In this document: positions 1 through 8,859 of the stretch, in pieces
Numbering within the stretch: the first letter of the stretch is position 1
Layout of the letters: the number at the start of each line of letters is the position of its first letter
Assembly: GCF_022213065.1 (NCBI RefSeq)
Contig: NZ_JAKLJA010000018.1
Location: 62,001 to 126,000 of the forward strand
Source: Paraburkholderia tagetis
GTDB taxonomy: Bacteria > Pseudomonadota > Gammaproteobacteria > Burkholderiales > Burkholderiaceae
Direction: 5' to 3'
DNA: 64,000 nucleotides
Made by a program: the position numbers and the translations under genes
The notes under the pieces: generated by a model
What the model saw: only the letters and a program-made list of their open reading frames with translations
Databases searched by the model: none
Told to the model about the DNA's origin: nothing

Positions 1-132
1 GAGTGAACTCGTGTAGCCGGTCATCATCGCGACGAAGCCCGCGACGATAGTGGCAACCGATGTGTCTGCGAAAGGCCGCAGGGGTCCCGGCCGGAACGTC
101 GATGGCAGGTCCGGGGACGAAGGCGCGGTCAT
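1..132 (-). CDS. benE: BenE-family benzoate/H+ symporter, N-terminal fragment
   Basis: Only the first 44 codons lie in the window; the gene continues past base 1. Reading leftward from an ATG at 132, the peptide has a short proline-rich cytoplasmic lead followed by FADTSVATIVAGFVAMMTGY, which resembles the start of the first membrane helix of BenE-type benzoate symporters. A GGAG Shine-Dalgarno sits about 10 bases upstream (AACGAGGAG). BenE proteins are inner-membrane carriers of about 390-400 residues that import benzoate with protons. The family call rests on this short N-terminus alone, so another membrane carrier cannot be excluded. Confidence 0.6.
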   Translation of the reverse strand, partial: MTAPSSPDLPSTFRPGPLRPFADTSVATIVAGFVAMMTGYTSSL

Positions 133-262
133 GCTGGAAATCTCCTCGTTTTATGGTTGTGTGCGCAACGGCGTGGCCACGCGCCGCGAGCGCTGCATGG
201 CGGCGCGGCCTCGCGAGGTCGGCGCAGGCGCGGCTTGCGAGAAGCGCTTCGCTACGGCGCTG

Positions 263-1435
263 CTATTTGCTCAGCACGCGCATGGCTGTTTCGAGCCCGG
301 CCACAGTGAGCGGATACATCCGGTGCCCGAGTATCTCGCGGATGATCGACACCGACTGGCGGTACTCCCATAGCCGCTCGGGCTCGGGATTGAGCCACGC
401 GAAATGCGGGAACTGGTCGGCGAGACGGCGCAGCCATACGGCGCCGGCTTCGGGGTTGTTGTACTCGACCGAGCCGCCCGGCTGCAGCACTTCATAGGGG
501 CTCATGGTCGCGTCGCCGACGAAGATGAGCTTGTAGTCGGGCGTGAACTTGTGCAGCAGGTCCCAGGTCGGCGTGCGCTCGGCGTGGCGGCGACGGTTGT
601 TCTTCCACAGGTGGTCGTAGACGCAGTTATGGAAGTAGTAGAACTCGAGATGCTTGAACTCGGCCTTGGCCGCCGAGAAAAGTTCTTCGGTGCGCTTGAT
701 GTGATCGTCCATCGAGCCGCCCACGTCGAGCAGCATCAGTACCTTCACGTTGTTGTGGCGCTCCGGGACCATCTTGAGGTCGAGCCAGCCCGCGTTCGCC
801 GCCGTGCTGCGGATCGTGTCGGTGAGATCGAGCTCTTCGGCGGCGCCCTCGCGCGCGAAGCGGCGCAGGCGCCGCAGCGCCACCTTGATGTTGCGCGTGC
901 CGATCTCGACCTGGTCGTCGTAATCGCGGTAGGCGCGCGCGTCCCACACCTTCACGGCGCTGCGTTGCCCGCCTTCGCCGCCGATGCGGATGCCCTCGGG
1001 GTTATAGCCGCCGTTGCCGAACGGCGAGGTGCCGCCCGTGCCGATCCACTTGCTGCCGCCTTCGTGGCGCTCCTTCTGTTCCTCGAAGAGCGCCTTCAGG
1101 CGGTCCATGAGCTTGTCGAGCCCGCCCATCGCCTCGATCTGCGCGCGCTGCTCGGGCGTGAAGTCGCGTTCGAGCCGCTTCTTGAGCCAGTCTTCGGGAA
1201 TCTCGAAGGCGAGCTCCGACTTCTTCTCGATGCCGCGAAAGTACGCGCCGAACGCCTGATCGAAGCGGTCGAAGTACTGCTCGTCCTTCACGAGCGTCAT
1301 GCGCGCGAGGTAGTAGAAGTCGTCGAGCGAGGGCGCGATCACGCGCTCCTTGAGCGCTTCGACGAGCGTGAGGTACTCCTTCACGGAGACCGGCAGCTTC
1401 GCGTCTCGCAGCGTGTAAAAGAAGTCGATCAGCAT
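263..1435 (-). CDS. VWA domain-containing protein, CoxE-like
   Basis: A 390-residue protein with a C-terminal von Willebrand A / CoxE-like domain. The metal-site region reads LMLLDVGGSMDDH around residues 232-244; the usual DxSxS signature has Gly in place of the first Ser. A charged middle (about residues 100-150, with a Gly-rich patch GTGGTSPFGNGGYN) separates an N-terminal helical region from the VWA fold. It lies 45 bases downstream of a MoxR-type AAA ATPase on the same strand. MoxR/VWA pairs are known to act as chaperone-like modules that mature or insert cofactors in enzyme complexes. The client of this pair is not shown by the local genes. Confidence 0.85.
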   Translation of the reverse strand: MLIDFFYTLRDAKLPVSVKEYLTLVEALKERVIAPSLDDFYYLARMTLVKDEQYFDRFDQAFGAYFRGIEKKSELAFEIPEDWLKKRLERDFTPEQRAQIEAMGGLDKLMDRLKALFEEQKERHEGGSKWIGTGGTSPFGNGGYNPEGIRIGGEGGQRSAVKVWDARAYRDYDDQVEIGTRNIKVALRRLRRFAREGAAEELDLTDTIRSTAANAGWLDLKMVPERHNNVKVLMLLDVGGSMDDHIKRTEELFSAAKAEFKHLEFYYFHNCVYDHLWKNNRRRHAERTPTWDLLHKFTPDYKLIFVGDATMSPYEVLQPGGSVEYNNPEAGAVWLRRLADQFPHFAWLNPEPERLWEYRQSVSIIREILGHRMYPLTVAGLETAMRVLSK

Positions 1436-1480
1436 GCAGGTTCTCCGGCCTTGCGAGCTTGCCCCGCGCTCAGCGCGTGT

Positions 1481-2332
<852 letters not shown>

Positions 2333-2358
2333 GATGAACCGCTCGCTAAAAAAATCCC

Positions 2359-2387
2359 AGTATAAGTCAGAAGGGGTGGTGGGTCGG
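2359..2387 (-). promoter_or_regulatory. possible promoter for the moxR-VWA pair
   Basis: On the minus strand TATACT (2364-2359) matches the -10 consensus at 5 of 6 positions and lies about 27 bases before the moxR ATG. The hexamer 17 bases further upstream, CCGACC, is a poor -35. Inference from sequence only. Confidence 0.3.
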
Positions 2388-2603
2388 GGGGGCGCTCGCG
2401 TATCGTTGGGTCCGTCCGCGATGTGGGCCTCGTGTGGACCTCGTGTGGACCTTTGTGCCACTCGTTTATGGCTCGCGAGCAGTGTGCGAGCCGTATCAGG
2501 GATGACCCGCACGCCACCATGCCTGACCGCTCGCGAATTTTCCCATTCGCGCCCGAGCCCCGTCGGGCGGGCGTGAGCGGGCATTGGCCGGGCGTCAGCC
2601 CGG

Positions 2604-2633
2604 TGGACGTGCTACGCGGCGTCGCGGTATACT
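2604..2633 (+). promoter_or_regulatory. possible promoter for the cytochrome c pair
   Basis: TGGACG (2604-2609, 4 of 6 to the -35 consensus), an 18-base spacer, then TATACT (2628-2633, 5 of 6 to the -10). It lies about 115 bases before the first cytochrome c ATG. Confidence 0.4.
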
Positions 2634-2747
2634 CGGACCGATTTTTTTCGGCCTGCACGGCGACCCAAAAGTAAAAACAGCAGTCATGCGTCGCAGGCCG
2701 TGGCCTGCGGTTCGGGCGTTCGAATCCCTCAAGCCAGGTTGGATGCT

Positions 2748-3113
2748 ATGAAAAAAATTGTCGGCAAGCACGTCATGTTTGGCGCATTGACAGTGCTGGC
2801 GGGCTTCGCGGCCACGGCCCACGCGGATGTCGTGGGCAACGCGAAGGCAGGGCAGGGTAAGGTTGCGATGTGTATCGGCTGTCATGGTATTCCCGACTAC
2901 CGCACCGCTTATCCCGAGGTCTATCACGTGCCGATCCTGGGCGGCCAGAACGCGCAATACATCGAAAGCGCGTTGCACGGCTACAAGAAGGGCGACCGCC
3001 ACTTCGGGACGATGCACGCGATTGCGTCGTCGCTGTCCGAGCAGGACATCGCCGATATCGCGGCTTATTACTCGTCGCAGACGGCCGCCACGAAAAACAA
3101 TCCCGAGAAGTAA
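2748..3113 (+). CDS. periplasmic class I cytochrome c (c553/c4-like)
   Basis: A 121-residue exported cytochrome. Residues 1-26 form a Sec signal peptide ending in AHA. The haem-binding CIGCH motif is at residues 42-46 and a probable distal Met ligand lies in HFGTMHAIASSLSEQD. The ATG at 2748 begins a normal signal peptide (MKKIVGK); an upstream in-frame ATG at 2700 would add 16 residues from the palindrome region and was rejected. A second, related cytochrome starts 27 bases after this stop, so the two are probably co-transcribed and carry electrons in the periplasm. The redox partner is not evident here. Confidence 0.9.
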   Translation: MKKIVGKHVMFGALTVLAGFAATAHADVVGNAKAGQGKVAMCIGCHGIPDYRTAYPEVYHVPILGGQNAQYIESALHGYKKGDRHFGTMHAIASSLSEQDIADIAAYYSSQTAATKNNPEK

Positions 3114-3140
3114 CCGGCACGGGACAGGACAGGAGAATCC

Positions 3141-3557
3141 ATGAACAAGCCCTACACGGCCGAGCACGCGTTGGTACGCGGCGTCGCCGTCCGCGCCTCG
3201 CTTCTCAAGGCCGCCTCGGCGGTTTGCGCAGCCGCAGCGCTCGCGTTTGCCGTGCAATCGGCGCACGCCGCCGATGCCTCCAACGGCAAGGTGCTCGCCG
3301 ACAGCCACAATTGCGCGGCCTGCCACGGCGTGAACCTGAACAAGCCGGTGAGCCCCGAATATCCGAAGCTCGCGGGCCAGCACGCCGACTACGTCTTTTG
3401 GGCGCTGCGCCAGTATCAGATGGGTAACGGCAACGTGAATTTCGGCCGCAGCAATCCGATCATGCAGGCGCAGGTGCAAAGCCTCTCGGAGCGCGACCTG
3501 AAGGATCTGGCCGCCTACGTCGAGTCGCTCAAGGGCGATCTGGTCGAAAAGAAGTAA
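3141..3557 (+). CDS. periplasmic class I cytochrome c
   Basis: A 138-residue cytochrome with a long signal peptide (n-region about 20 residues, hydrophobic core AASAVCAAAALAFAV, cleavage after AHA near residue 43). Haem motif CAACH is at 58-62, and the axial Met probably sits in SNPIMQAQVQSLSERD. It shares the layout and C-terminal helix (LSERDLKDLAAY) with the preceding cytochrome, which suggests an old duplication. A Shine-Dalgarno GGAGA lies just upstream (ACAGGAGAATCC). A strong terminator follows about 75 bases after the stop. Confidence 0.9.
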   Translation: MNKPYTAEHALVRGVAVRASLLKAASAVCAAAALAFAVQSAHAADASNGKVLADSHNCAACHGVNLNKPVSPEYPKLAGQHADYVFWALRQYQMGNGNVNFGRSNPIMQAQVQSLSERDLKDLAAYVESLKGDLVEKK

Positions 3558-3630
3558 GCGCGCGGGCGCGGATACGCGCCCCGAAGATGCCATGCGGCGT
3601 GCATGGCGTTGGTGTGCGCGATGCGAATGC

Positions 3631-3680
3631 AAAACACCCCGTGTGAGACGCGCTCAGGCGCTTCTCACACGGGGTGTTTT
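3631..3680. terminator. bidirectional rho-independent terminator
   Basis: An 18-bp perfect stem (AAAACACCCCGTGTGAGA paired with its complement at 3663-3680) closes a loop that itself contains GCGC/GCGC. It is followed by T's on the plus strand and, because of the leading A's, has a T-run on the minus strand too. It lies between the convergent cytochrome c and DUF1841 genes. Confidence 0.9.
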
Positions 3681-3719
3681 TTCGTGGGCCTTCACTGATC
3701 AACCAGGCTTGGCCGAGGC

Positions 3720-4154
3720 TCAGTCGCGCGAGGCGCGCCGCTCGATGCGGGCGAGGTAAGCATCGGTATCGGGCGGCGTGTTGGTGCGCTGCGCTTCCCA
3801 GATCGTCTCGCCGAGACATTCCATGATGGCGTGCTGCGCGTCGTGCGTGGAGCCCATCCGCGCCGCGAGCCGGTCATGCGCCGCGCGGATGCCAGGCGGC
3901 TGGTCGATCGAAAGCTGCTCGCTGATCGCGAGATGCATCGACAGGTGCAAAAAGGGATTGCTCTGGCCGCGCTCGGGCGAATAGTCCTGCGCGGTGGCCG
4001 CTTCGGGATCGGCGAGCTGCGCGTGGTACTCGGGGTGCTCGACGATCCAGTCGGCGGCCATTGCCTCGAGCGGCGTGAGGATTTCGCCCGCGCGCTGCTT
4101 GCGCCAGGTCTCGGTGAAAAAGCGGCGGACTTCGTCGCGGCTGGGATTGAACAT
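3720..4154 (-). CDS. DUF1841 family protein
   Basis: A 144-residue soluble protein with no signal peptide or membrane segment, rich in charged helices (MFNPSRDEVRRFF at the start; NPFLHLSMHLAISEQLSIDQP in the middle). The start motif and the HLSMHLAISEQ segment are typical of DUF1841, a family widespread in beta- and gamma-proteobacteria with no established function. In this window it lies directly downstream of nth and rsxB on the same strand, a neighbourhood common in Burkholderiales, with a 206-base gap to nth. Function unknown. Confidence 0.85.
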   Translation of the reverse strand: MFNPSRDEVRRFFTETWRKQRAGEILTPLEAMAADWIVEHPEYHAQLADPEAATAQDYSPERGQSNPFLHLSMHLAISEQLSIDQPPGIRAAHDRLAARMGSTHDAQHAIMECLGETIWEAQRTNTPPDTDAYLARIERRASRD

Positions 4155-4360
4155 CGTGAATCGTGCTGGATCTTGCGGTGGTGAGGGCCTCGTAACGAGG
4201 GCCTGGTTTCTGGCCTGGAGCCGGAGTCTGGCGCATCGGGTCAGCGCCTCGGGTCAAAGCCTGAACGGGCGCGAAGCCGTCTTGTGTGCGACTTGCGCGC
4301 CGGCTCAAGCGCCAATTTTACGCCGGCGCACGCACCGGCGCCGGGGCGCCAGCGGGTTCG

Positions 4361-5005
4361 TCATAGCTCGGGCGGCGGTGTCTTCGGCTTGAATTCGCAC
4401 AGCGGCTCGATCACGCAATGCCAGCACTCCGGGCGGCGCGCCTTGCACACGTAGCGGCCGTGCAGGATCAGCCAATGGTGGGCGTCCTGGCGGAATTCGG
4501 CCGGCGTGACCTTCTCCAGCGCGGTTTCCACGGCCTTCACGTCCTTGCCGGGCGCGAGGCCCGTGCGGTTGGCGACGCGGAAGATGTGCGTGTCCACGGC
4601 GATGGTCGGGTGACCGAACGCCGTGTTGAGCACTACGTTCGCAGTCTTGCGTCCGACGCCCGGCAGCGCTTCGAGCGCTTCGCGCGTCTGCGGAACCTCG
4701 CCGCTGTGCTGCTCGATCAGGATCTTGCAGGTGGCGATGACGTTCTTCGCCTTGGTGCGATACAGGCCGATCGTCTTGATGTAATCGGCGACGCCTTCCT
4801 CGCCCAGCGCGAGCAGCGCCTCGGGCGTGTTGGCCACCGGAAACATCTTGCGCATGGCCTTGTTGACCGAGACGTCGGTGGCCTGGGCGGAGAGCATGAC
4901 GGCAATCAGGAGTTCGAAGGGCGTCGTGAACTCCAGTTCGGTCGTCGGATGCGGGTTGAGGCTCTGGAACGTTTCGTAGATGGCGCGGCGCTTGGTGGCG
5001 TTCAT
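4361..5005 (-). CDS. nth: endonuclease III (DNA glycosylase/AP lyase)
   Basis: A 214-residue base-excision repair enzyme that removes oxidised pyrimidines and cleaves the abasic site by beta-elimination. Visible features are the helix-hairpin-helix LPGVGRKTANVVLN, with the catalytic Lys in it, the catalytic Asp in IAVDTHIFRVANR, and a C-terminal 4Fe-4S cluster spaced C-x6-C-x2-C-x5-C (CKARRPECWHCVIEPLC). The ATG at 5005 gives the family's usual N-terminus MNATKRRAIYETF. The frame extends upstream through rsxB-overlapping low-complexity sequence that is not part of the protein. It follows rsxB by 79 bases, and a 9-bp tandem repeat lies in that gap. Confidence 0.95.
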   Translation of the reverse strand: MNATKRRAIYETFQSLNPHPTTELEFTTPFELLIAVMLSAQATDVSVNKAMRKMFPVANTPEALLALGEEGVADYIKTIGLYRTKAKNVIATCKILIEQHSGEVPQTREALEALPGVGRKTANVVLNTAFGHPTIAVDTHIFRVANRTGLAPGKDVKAVETALEKVTPAEFRQDAHHWLILHGRYVCKARRPECWHCVIEPLCEFKPKTPPPEL

Positions 5006-5043
5006 GGCTGGTTGGCGAGGGCCGTCCGCCCGATGCGGTTCGG

Positions 5044-5070
5044 GCGGATTGTGCGGATTGTGCGGATTGT
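5044..5070. repeat. 9-bp tandem repeat between rsxB and nth
   Basis: Three exact copies of GCGGATTGT (5044-5052, 5053-5061, 5062-5070), with further GCGGATTGTGG at about 5104. Located in the 79-base rsxB-nth gap and the last rsxB codons. Confidence 0.9.
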
Positions 5071-5084
5071 GCAGTTCGTGCGGC

Positions 5085-6128
5085 TCATGCCGGTTTGTCG
5101 TCGTGCGGATTGTGGTTGTGACCGTTGCGCTTGCTGCTGTCCTGATGCTCGTCCTGGCGTGTGCCTTGGCGTCCGTCCTGGCTGACGCCCGGCGCGGGCT
5201 GTTCGGTCGCGGCGGGTGCGGCGGGGGCAGCGGCGGGCGTGGAGGCGCCCGCGGTCTTGCCGCCGGCGGCGTCCCCTCCGGCACCCGCGTCGGACGCGAT
5301 GCCGAGGCGCCGGCGGCGTGCCTCGGCGGCGTCGATTTGCGCCTGCACATCGGCGCTCACGTGCTCGGTATTGCGTGGGCCAACGCCGTGCTCGGCCAGC
5401 TCCGCTTTCTTGCGCCGAGCACGCTCCAGAGCGGCCTGGATGATTGCTTTTTTCTTCGCCTCGGCGTCGTCTGCGCCTGCGGGTGCGGTGGAGGCCGCAG
5501 CGGCACCCGCGCTCTCGGCAGGCGTGCCCGAGGCGGCTGAGGTGGCTGTGGCACCCGAACTGGCGCCAGCGGGAGTCGCCGCCGCGCGGCGTGCCGCGGC
5601 GCGCGCTTCGGCTGCGTCACGCTCGGCGGCGAGCCGGGCCTGGCGGCGGTCGTGGCGCACGCGCGCTTCATCGGCCTGCTGCTGGCTCCAGGCGTCCCAG
5701 CCCGTTGCCTCGCCGGTCACCGGAATCATCGCGATGCAGTCCACGGGGCAGGGCGCGACGCACAGGTCGCAGCCCGTGCACAGATCCTTGACGATGGTGT
5801 GCATCTGCTTGGGCGCGCCGACGATCGCATCGACAGGGCATGCCTGCATGCACAGCGTGCAGCCGATGCACAACTGCTCGTCGATGAAGGCCACGGGGCG
5901 TGGCCGCTCGACGCCGTTCACGGGATTGATCGGGATGACCGGCTTGCCTAGCAGCTTCGCGAGGCGTGCGACGCCCTCAGCGCCGCCCGGCGGGCACTGG
6001 TTGTAGTTGGCGGTGCCGGCGGCGACGGCTTCGGCGTAGGGCCGGCAGCCGTCGTAGCCGCACTTGGTGCATTGAGTCTGGGGCAGCAGATCTTCGATGC
6101 GATCTGCGAGGGTTTTGGAATCGTTCAC
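5085..6128 (-). CDS. rsxB: RsxB/RnfB-type ferredoxin-like electron transport protein
   Basis: About 347 residues. The N-terminal CX2CX4CX16C cluster motif (CTKCGYDGC then a later Cys) and two 4Fe-4S ferredoxin motifs (CIGCTLCMQACP and CTGCDLCVAPCP) identify the RnfB/RsxB family. The membrane anchor found at the start of E. coli RsxB is absent, and no other rnf/rsx genes are nearby, so this is the orphan soluble form seen beside nth in Burkholderiales. After the second ferredoxin motif, roughly 170 residues of Ala/Arg/Glu-rich low complexity follow, ending in HNHNPHDD. The GTG at 6128 is chosen because VNDSKTLADRIEDLLPQ is the family start; longer starts up to 6344 are possible. Confidence 0.85.
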   Translation of the reverse strand: MNDSKTLADRIEDLLPQTQCTKCGYDGCRPYAEAVAAGTANYNQCPPGGAEGVARLAKLLGKPVIPINPVNGVERPRPVAFIDEQLCIGCTLCMQACPVDAIVGAPKQMHTIVKDLCTGCDLCVAPCPVDCIAMIPVTGEATGWDAWSQQQADEARVRHDRRQARLAAERDAAEARAAARRAAATPAGASSGATATSAASGTPAESAGAAAASTAPAGADDAEAKKKAIIQAALERARRKKAELAEHGVGPRNTEHVSADVQAQIDAAEARRRRLGIASDAGAGGDAAGGKTAGASTPAAAPAAPAATEQPAPGVSQDGRQGTRQDEHQDSSKRNGHNHNPHDDKPA

Positions 6129-6537
6129 GGTTGCGATTGCTGGCCGGGCGACGGTGCGGCTGCGGGAGCGCACGCCTGGGGCTGGCACGCTCAGGGCTCG
6201 CTCGAGGCGCGCGCACGCGGCGCCAAAGCCCGCATTATCGCCGATTTCCCGCATTGCCATCGGCAGGCCATGTGCCATAATCAAAGCACTTAATTCGAAT
6301 GTTCTGGCTGTGGTTGCACCACCCCGCGCAAGGCATCGGATCAAGTCCGCAGGACGGCGTCAAATACGCAGCGTCGGGCGAGGGGTCAAGACGACTGCAA
6401 ACAAAGAAAGACCGGGAAGCGAAGGGTGTCAGTCCATTAACCCGGCGCGCTCCATGCCACGCTGCCGCACGATGGGTTTGGAGAGGCCCGGCAGCGCAAA
6501 GTGGGAAGCCGCGCGCCTATCGAGCGATCCTGCCACC
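6129..6537. other. intergenic region between divergent rsxB and tetR
   Basis: These 409 bases contain no supported gene. The frame of rsxB stays open through the first part, so a longer RsxB is formally possible, but the translated sequence has no family resemblance. The only AT-richer stretch is near 6275-6302, around CATAATCAAAGCACTTAATTCG, and is the likeliest promoter zone; no clear hexamers were assigned. Confidence 0.4.
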
Positions 6538-7170
6538 ATGAATCAGACGAAAATCAAAAGAGATCCCGAAGGCACGCGCCGCCGCATCCTGCTTGCCGCA
6601 GCGGAAGAGTTCGCGGGCGGTGGCCTGTTCGGCGCTCGCGTCGACCAGATCGCGCGCCGCGCGGAAACCAACGAGCGCATGCTCTACTACTACTTCGGCA
6701 GCAAGGAGCAGTTGTTTACTGCCGTGCTGGAGCACGCATTCGGCGCGCTGAACGAGGCCGAACGCGCACTCGACCTGGGCGGGCTAGCACCTGTCGAGGC
6801 CATCACGCGGCTCGCGCATTTCGTTTGGGACTACTACCGCGATCACCCAGACCTCCTGCGGCTCGTGAACAACGAGAACCTGCACGAGGCGCGCTATATG
6901 GGGAAATCCACGCGCATCCACGAGATGGTTTCGCCGATCGTCGCCACGCTCGGCTCCATCCTCGCGCGCGGCGAAGCAGCGGGGCTTTTTCGCGCGAACA
7001 TCGATCCGCTGCGCCTTTACGTGACGCTCTCGGGCATGGGCTACTACATCGTGTCCAATCGCTACACGCTCAACGCCACGCTCGGCCGTGACTTCAGCAC
7101 GAGCGCCGAGCGCGCCGAGATCATCCGGCTCAACACCGAAATGCTGCTTGCGTACTTGATGCGCAAATGA
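6538..7170 (+). CDS. TetR/AcrR-family transcriptional regulator
   Basis: A 210-residue one-component regulator. The N-terminal helix-turn-helix spans about residues 10-55 (RRRILLAAAEEFAGGG..., then ETNERMLYYYFGSKEQLF), followed by an all-helical ligand-binding domain (about 80-205). Start at 6538 gives the usual short lead MNQTKIKRDPEGTRRR; the open frame upstream to 6097 is non-coding. It is convergent with phaZ and shares a terminator with it, so control of phaZ is possible only in trans. The ligand cannot be inferred. Confidence 0.9.
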   Translation: MNQTKIKRDPEGTRRRILLAAAEEFAGGGLFGARVDQIARRAETNERMLYYYFGSKEQLFTAVLEHAFGALNEAERALDLGGLAPVEAITRLAHFVWDYYRDHPDLLRLVNNENLHEARYMGKSTRIHEMVSPIVATLGSILARGEAAGLFRANIDPLRLYVTLSGMGYYIVSNRYTLNATLGRDFSTSAERAEIIRLNTEMLLAYLMRK

Positions 7171-7194
7171 AGTGCAACCGGCGTGCAGATGAAA

Positions 7195-7230
7195 AAACGC
7201 CGCGCTCAGTGTGAACTGAGCGCGGCGTTT
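7195..7230. terminator. bidirectional rho-independent terminator
   Basis: A 16-bp perfect stem (AAACGCCGCGCTCAGT with its complement) around a GTGA tetraloop, between the convergent tetR and phaZ genes. A and T runs at the two flanks suit termination in both directions. Confidence 0.9.
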
Positions 7231-7277
7231 GGCATTGCATGGTGCGCTTGCCTGGCTTGCTTTGGCCTGCGTTGAAG

Positions 7278-8555
7278 TCAGGCCACCGCGCTTTCCTGCA
7301 CGCTCTGCTTCGCGCGTTGATGCTGGCGGATGAAGTCGCGCAATTGCGGATAGATGATCGTGCGCCAGCGGCGGCCTGAAAAAATGCCGTAGTGGCCGCA
7401 CTTTTCCGCCGTCAGGTGTTGCTTGTTGTGCTCCGGAATACCCGTGCACAGGTCGTGCGCGGCGCGCGTCTGGCCGGCGCCGGAGATGTCGTCGAGCTCG
7501 CCTTCGATCGTGAAGAGCGCCGTCTCGCGGATGTCCTGCGGCCGCACGCGCTCGCCGGCGACGTCCCACGTGCCTTCGGCGAGTCTGAACTCCTGGAACA
7601 CCGTGCGGATGGTTTCGAGGTAGTACTCGGCGGCCATGTCGAGCACCGCGTTGTATTCGTCGTAGAACTGGCGATGTGCTTCGGCATCCTCTTCGTCGCC
7701 GCGCAACAGGCTCTTGTAGAAGTCCCAGTGCGCGGTGGTGTGGCGGCCCGGATTCATCGCGACAAAGCCCGCGTGCTGCAGGAAGCCCGGATAGACCGCG
7801 CGCCCTTCGCCCGGATAGTTGGCCGGCACCGTGTGAATCACGTTGTTCGCGAACCACTCCGTCGAATGCTCGGTGGCGAGCGAGTTGACCGCCGTGGGGC
7901 TGCGGCGCGCGTCGATCGGGCCGCCCATCATCGTCATCGTGAGCGGGGTGGGCTCGCCGCGGCTCGCCATGAGCGAGATGGCCGCGAGCACCGGCACCGT
8001 GGGCTGGCACACCGAAAGCACGTGCAGGTTCTTCGCGCCGATATGGCGGATGAACTCCTGGATGTACGCGATGTAGTCGTCCAGATGGAACGGGCCGGCT
8101 TCGAGCGGGACCATGCGCGCGTCGATCCAGTCGGTGATGTAGACCTTGTGGTCCTGCAGCAGCGTGCGCACGGTGTCGCGCAGGAGCGTCGAGTGGTGGC
8201 CCGAGAGCGGCGCGCACACGAGCACCGCGGGCTCGTCCTTGAGCGCGGCGACGGCGGCGGTTTCGTCGGCGAAGCGCTTGAAGCGCAGCAGCCGGCAGAA
8301 CGGCTTGTTGATGATGGTCTGCTCGACGATCGGAATGTTGAAGCCGTCCTTCTCGATCTGGCGGATGTCGAATTCGGGCTTCTCGTAGTCCTTGCCGAGG
8401 CGGTAGAGCAGTTCGTAACCCGCGGCGAGGCGCGGGGCGCCTGGCACGAGCGAGAACGGGCTCGACGGATTCGAGAATGATTTGGAGGCGGCCTGTGCCC
8501 AAGCGGTAAGCGGGCTCAGCAAGGCGCGCTGAAATTCACGGATTTGGTAGAGCAT
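7278..8555 (-). CDS. phaZ: intracellular poly(3-hydroxybutyrate) depolymerase
   Basis: A 425-residue alpha/beta-hydrolase that degrades native intracellular PHB granules. The nucleophile is Cys, not Ser: with the ATG at 8555, LSVCQPTVP places it at residue 183. Asp355 (EGELDDIS) and His388 (KCGHYG) fall at the positions I recall for the Cys-Asp-His triad of Cupriavidus necator PhaZ1, which also supports this start. No signal peptide is present, as expected for a granule-associated cytoplasmic enzyme. It is expected to release 3-hydroxybutyrate when the carbon store is mobilised. A 304-base non-coding region with a short inverted repeat lies upstream. Confidence 0.93.
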   Translation of the reverse strand: MLYQIREFQRALLSPLTAWAQAASKSFSNPSSPFSLVPGAPRLAAGYELLYRLGKDYEKPEFDIRQIEKDGFNIPIVEQTIINKPFCRLLRFKRFADETAAVAALKDEPAVLVCAPLSGHHSTLLRDTVRTLLQDHKVYITDWIDARMVPLEAGPFHLDDYIAYIQEFIRHIGAKNLHVLSVCQPTVPVLAAISLMASRGEPTPLTMTMMGGPIDARRSPTAVNSLATEHSTEWFANNVIHTVPANYPGEGRAVYPGFLQHAGFVAMNPGRHTTAHWDFYKSLLRGDEEDAEAHRQFYDEYNAVLDMAAEYYLETIRTVFQEFRLAEGTWDVAGERVRPQDIRETALFTIEGELDDISGAGQTRAAHDLCTGIPEHNKQHLTAEKCGHYGIFSGRRWRTIIYPQLRDFIRQHQRAKQSVQESAVA

Positions 8556-8859
8556 GGATGCTCCAGCATCAGGGGTGGCTCGCCCCCGTGCCGCGCAGGG
8601 TAAGCACGGCGCGGAAAGCGGGCCGGTAGTTGGTCGGTCAGCCTGTTTATCGGCTTTGCGGCCGGCCGCTTGAGCGGCGCGGCATACGGCTTGCCGCGAG
8701 CGAACGCGAATCCTCGTGCCAGAAACTGCCATCCCTTTTCCTGGCAGATCCTTGCGGACCCGGGCGCGTTGTGCAACGCAACAATTCCAGACCTCAAGTG
8801 TAACGCACTTGGCGCGAGCGCAAGCGGGTTTTCGTGCAGTTTCGCACCAGTTTCGTACT
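8556..8859. other. intergenic region upstream of phaZ
   Basis: No gene supported. It contains a CGTTG-TG-CAACG inverted repeat (8767-8778) followed by CAACAATT, a plausible operator about 215 bases before phaZ. The region also serves as 3' flank of the upstream glycosidase gene. No clear terminator was found. Confidence 0.35.

Larger units (their letters stand above)
2333..2747. other. intergenic region between divergent moxR and cytochrome c genes
   Basis: No gene is supported in these 415 bases. They hold back-to-back promoter candidates, an 11-bp direct repeat (CCTCGTGTGGA twice, near 2428-2450), a CCGA-T-run-TCGG inverted repeat near 2637-2650 and a GCAGGCC/GGCCTGC hairpin at 2693-2708. 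The bases after the hairpin contain a GTTCGAATC tract that looks like a tRNA T-loop, but no tRNA fold can be built around it. Confidence 0.5.

Noticed and set aside
2700..2735. GTTCGAATC tract resembling a tRNA T-loop, ending in CCA
   Set aside because: The T-stem pairs badly (one mismatch, one G-T), only eight bases separate it from the CCA, and no anticodon or D arm can be folded upstream.
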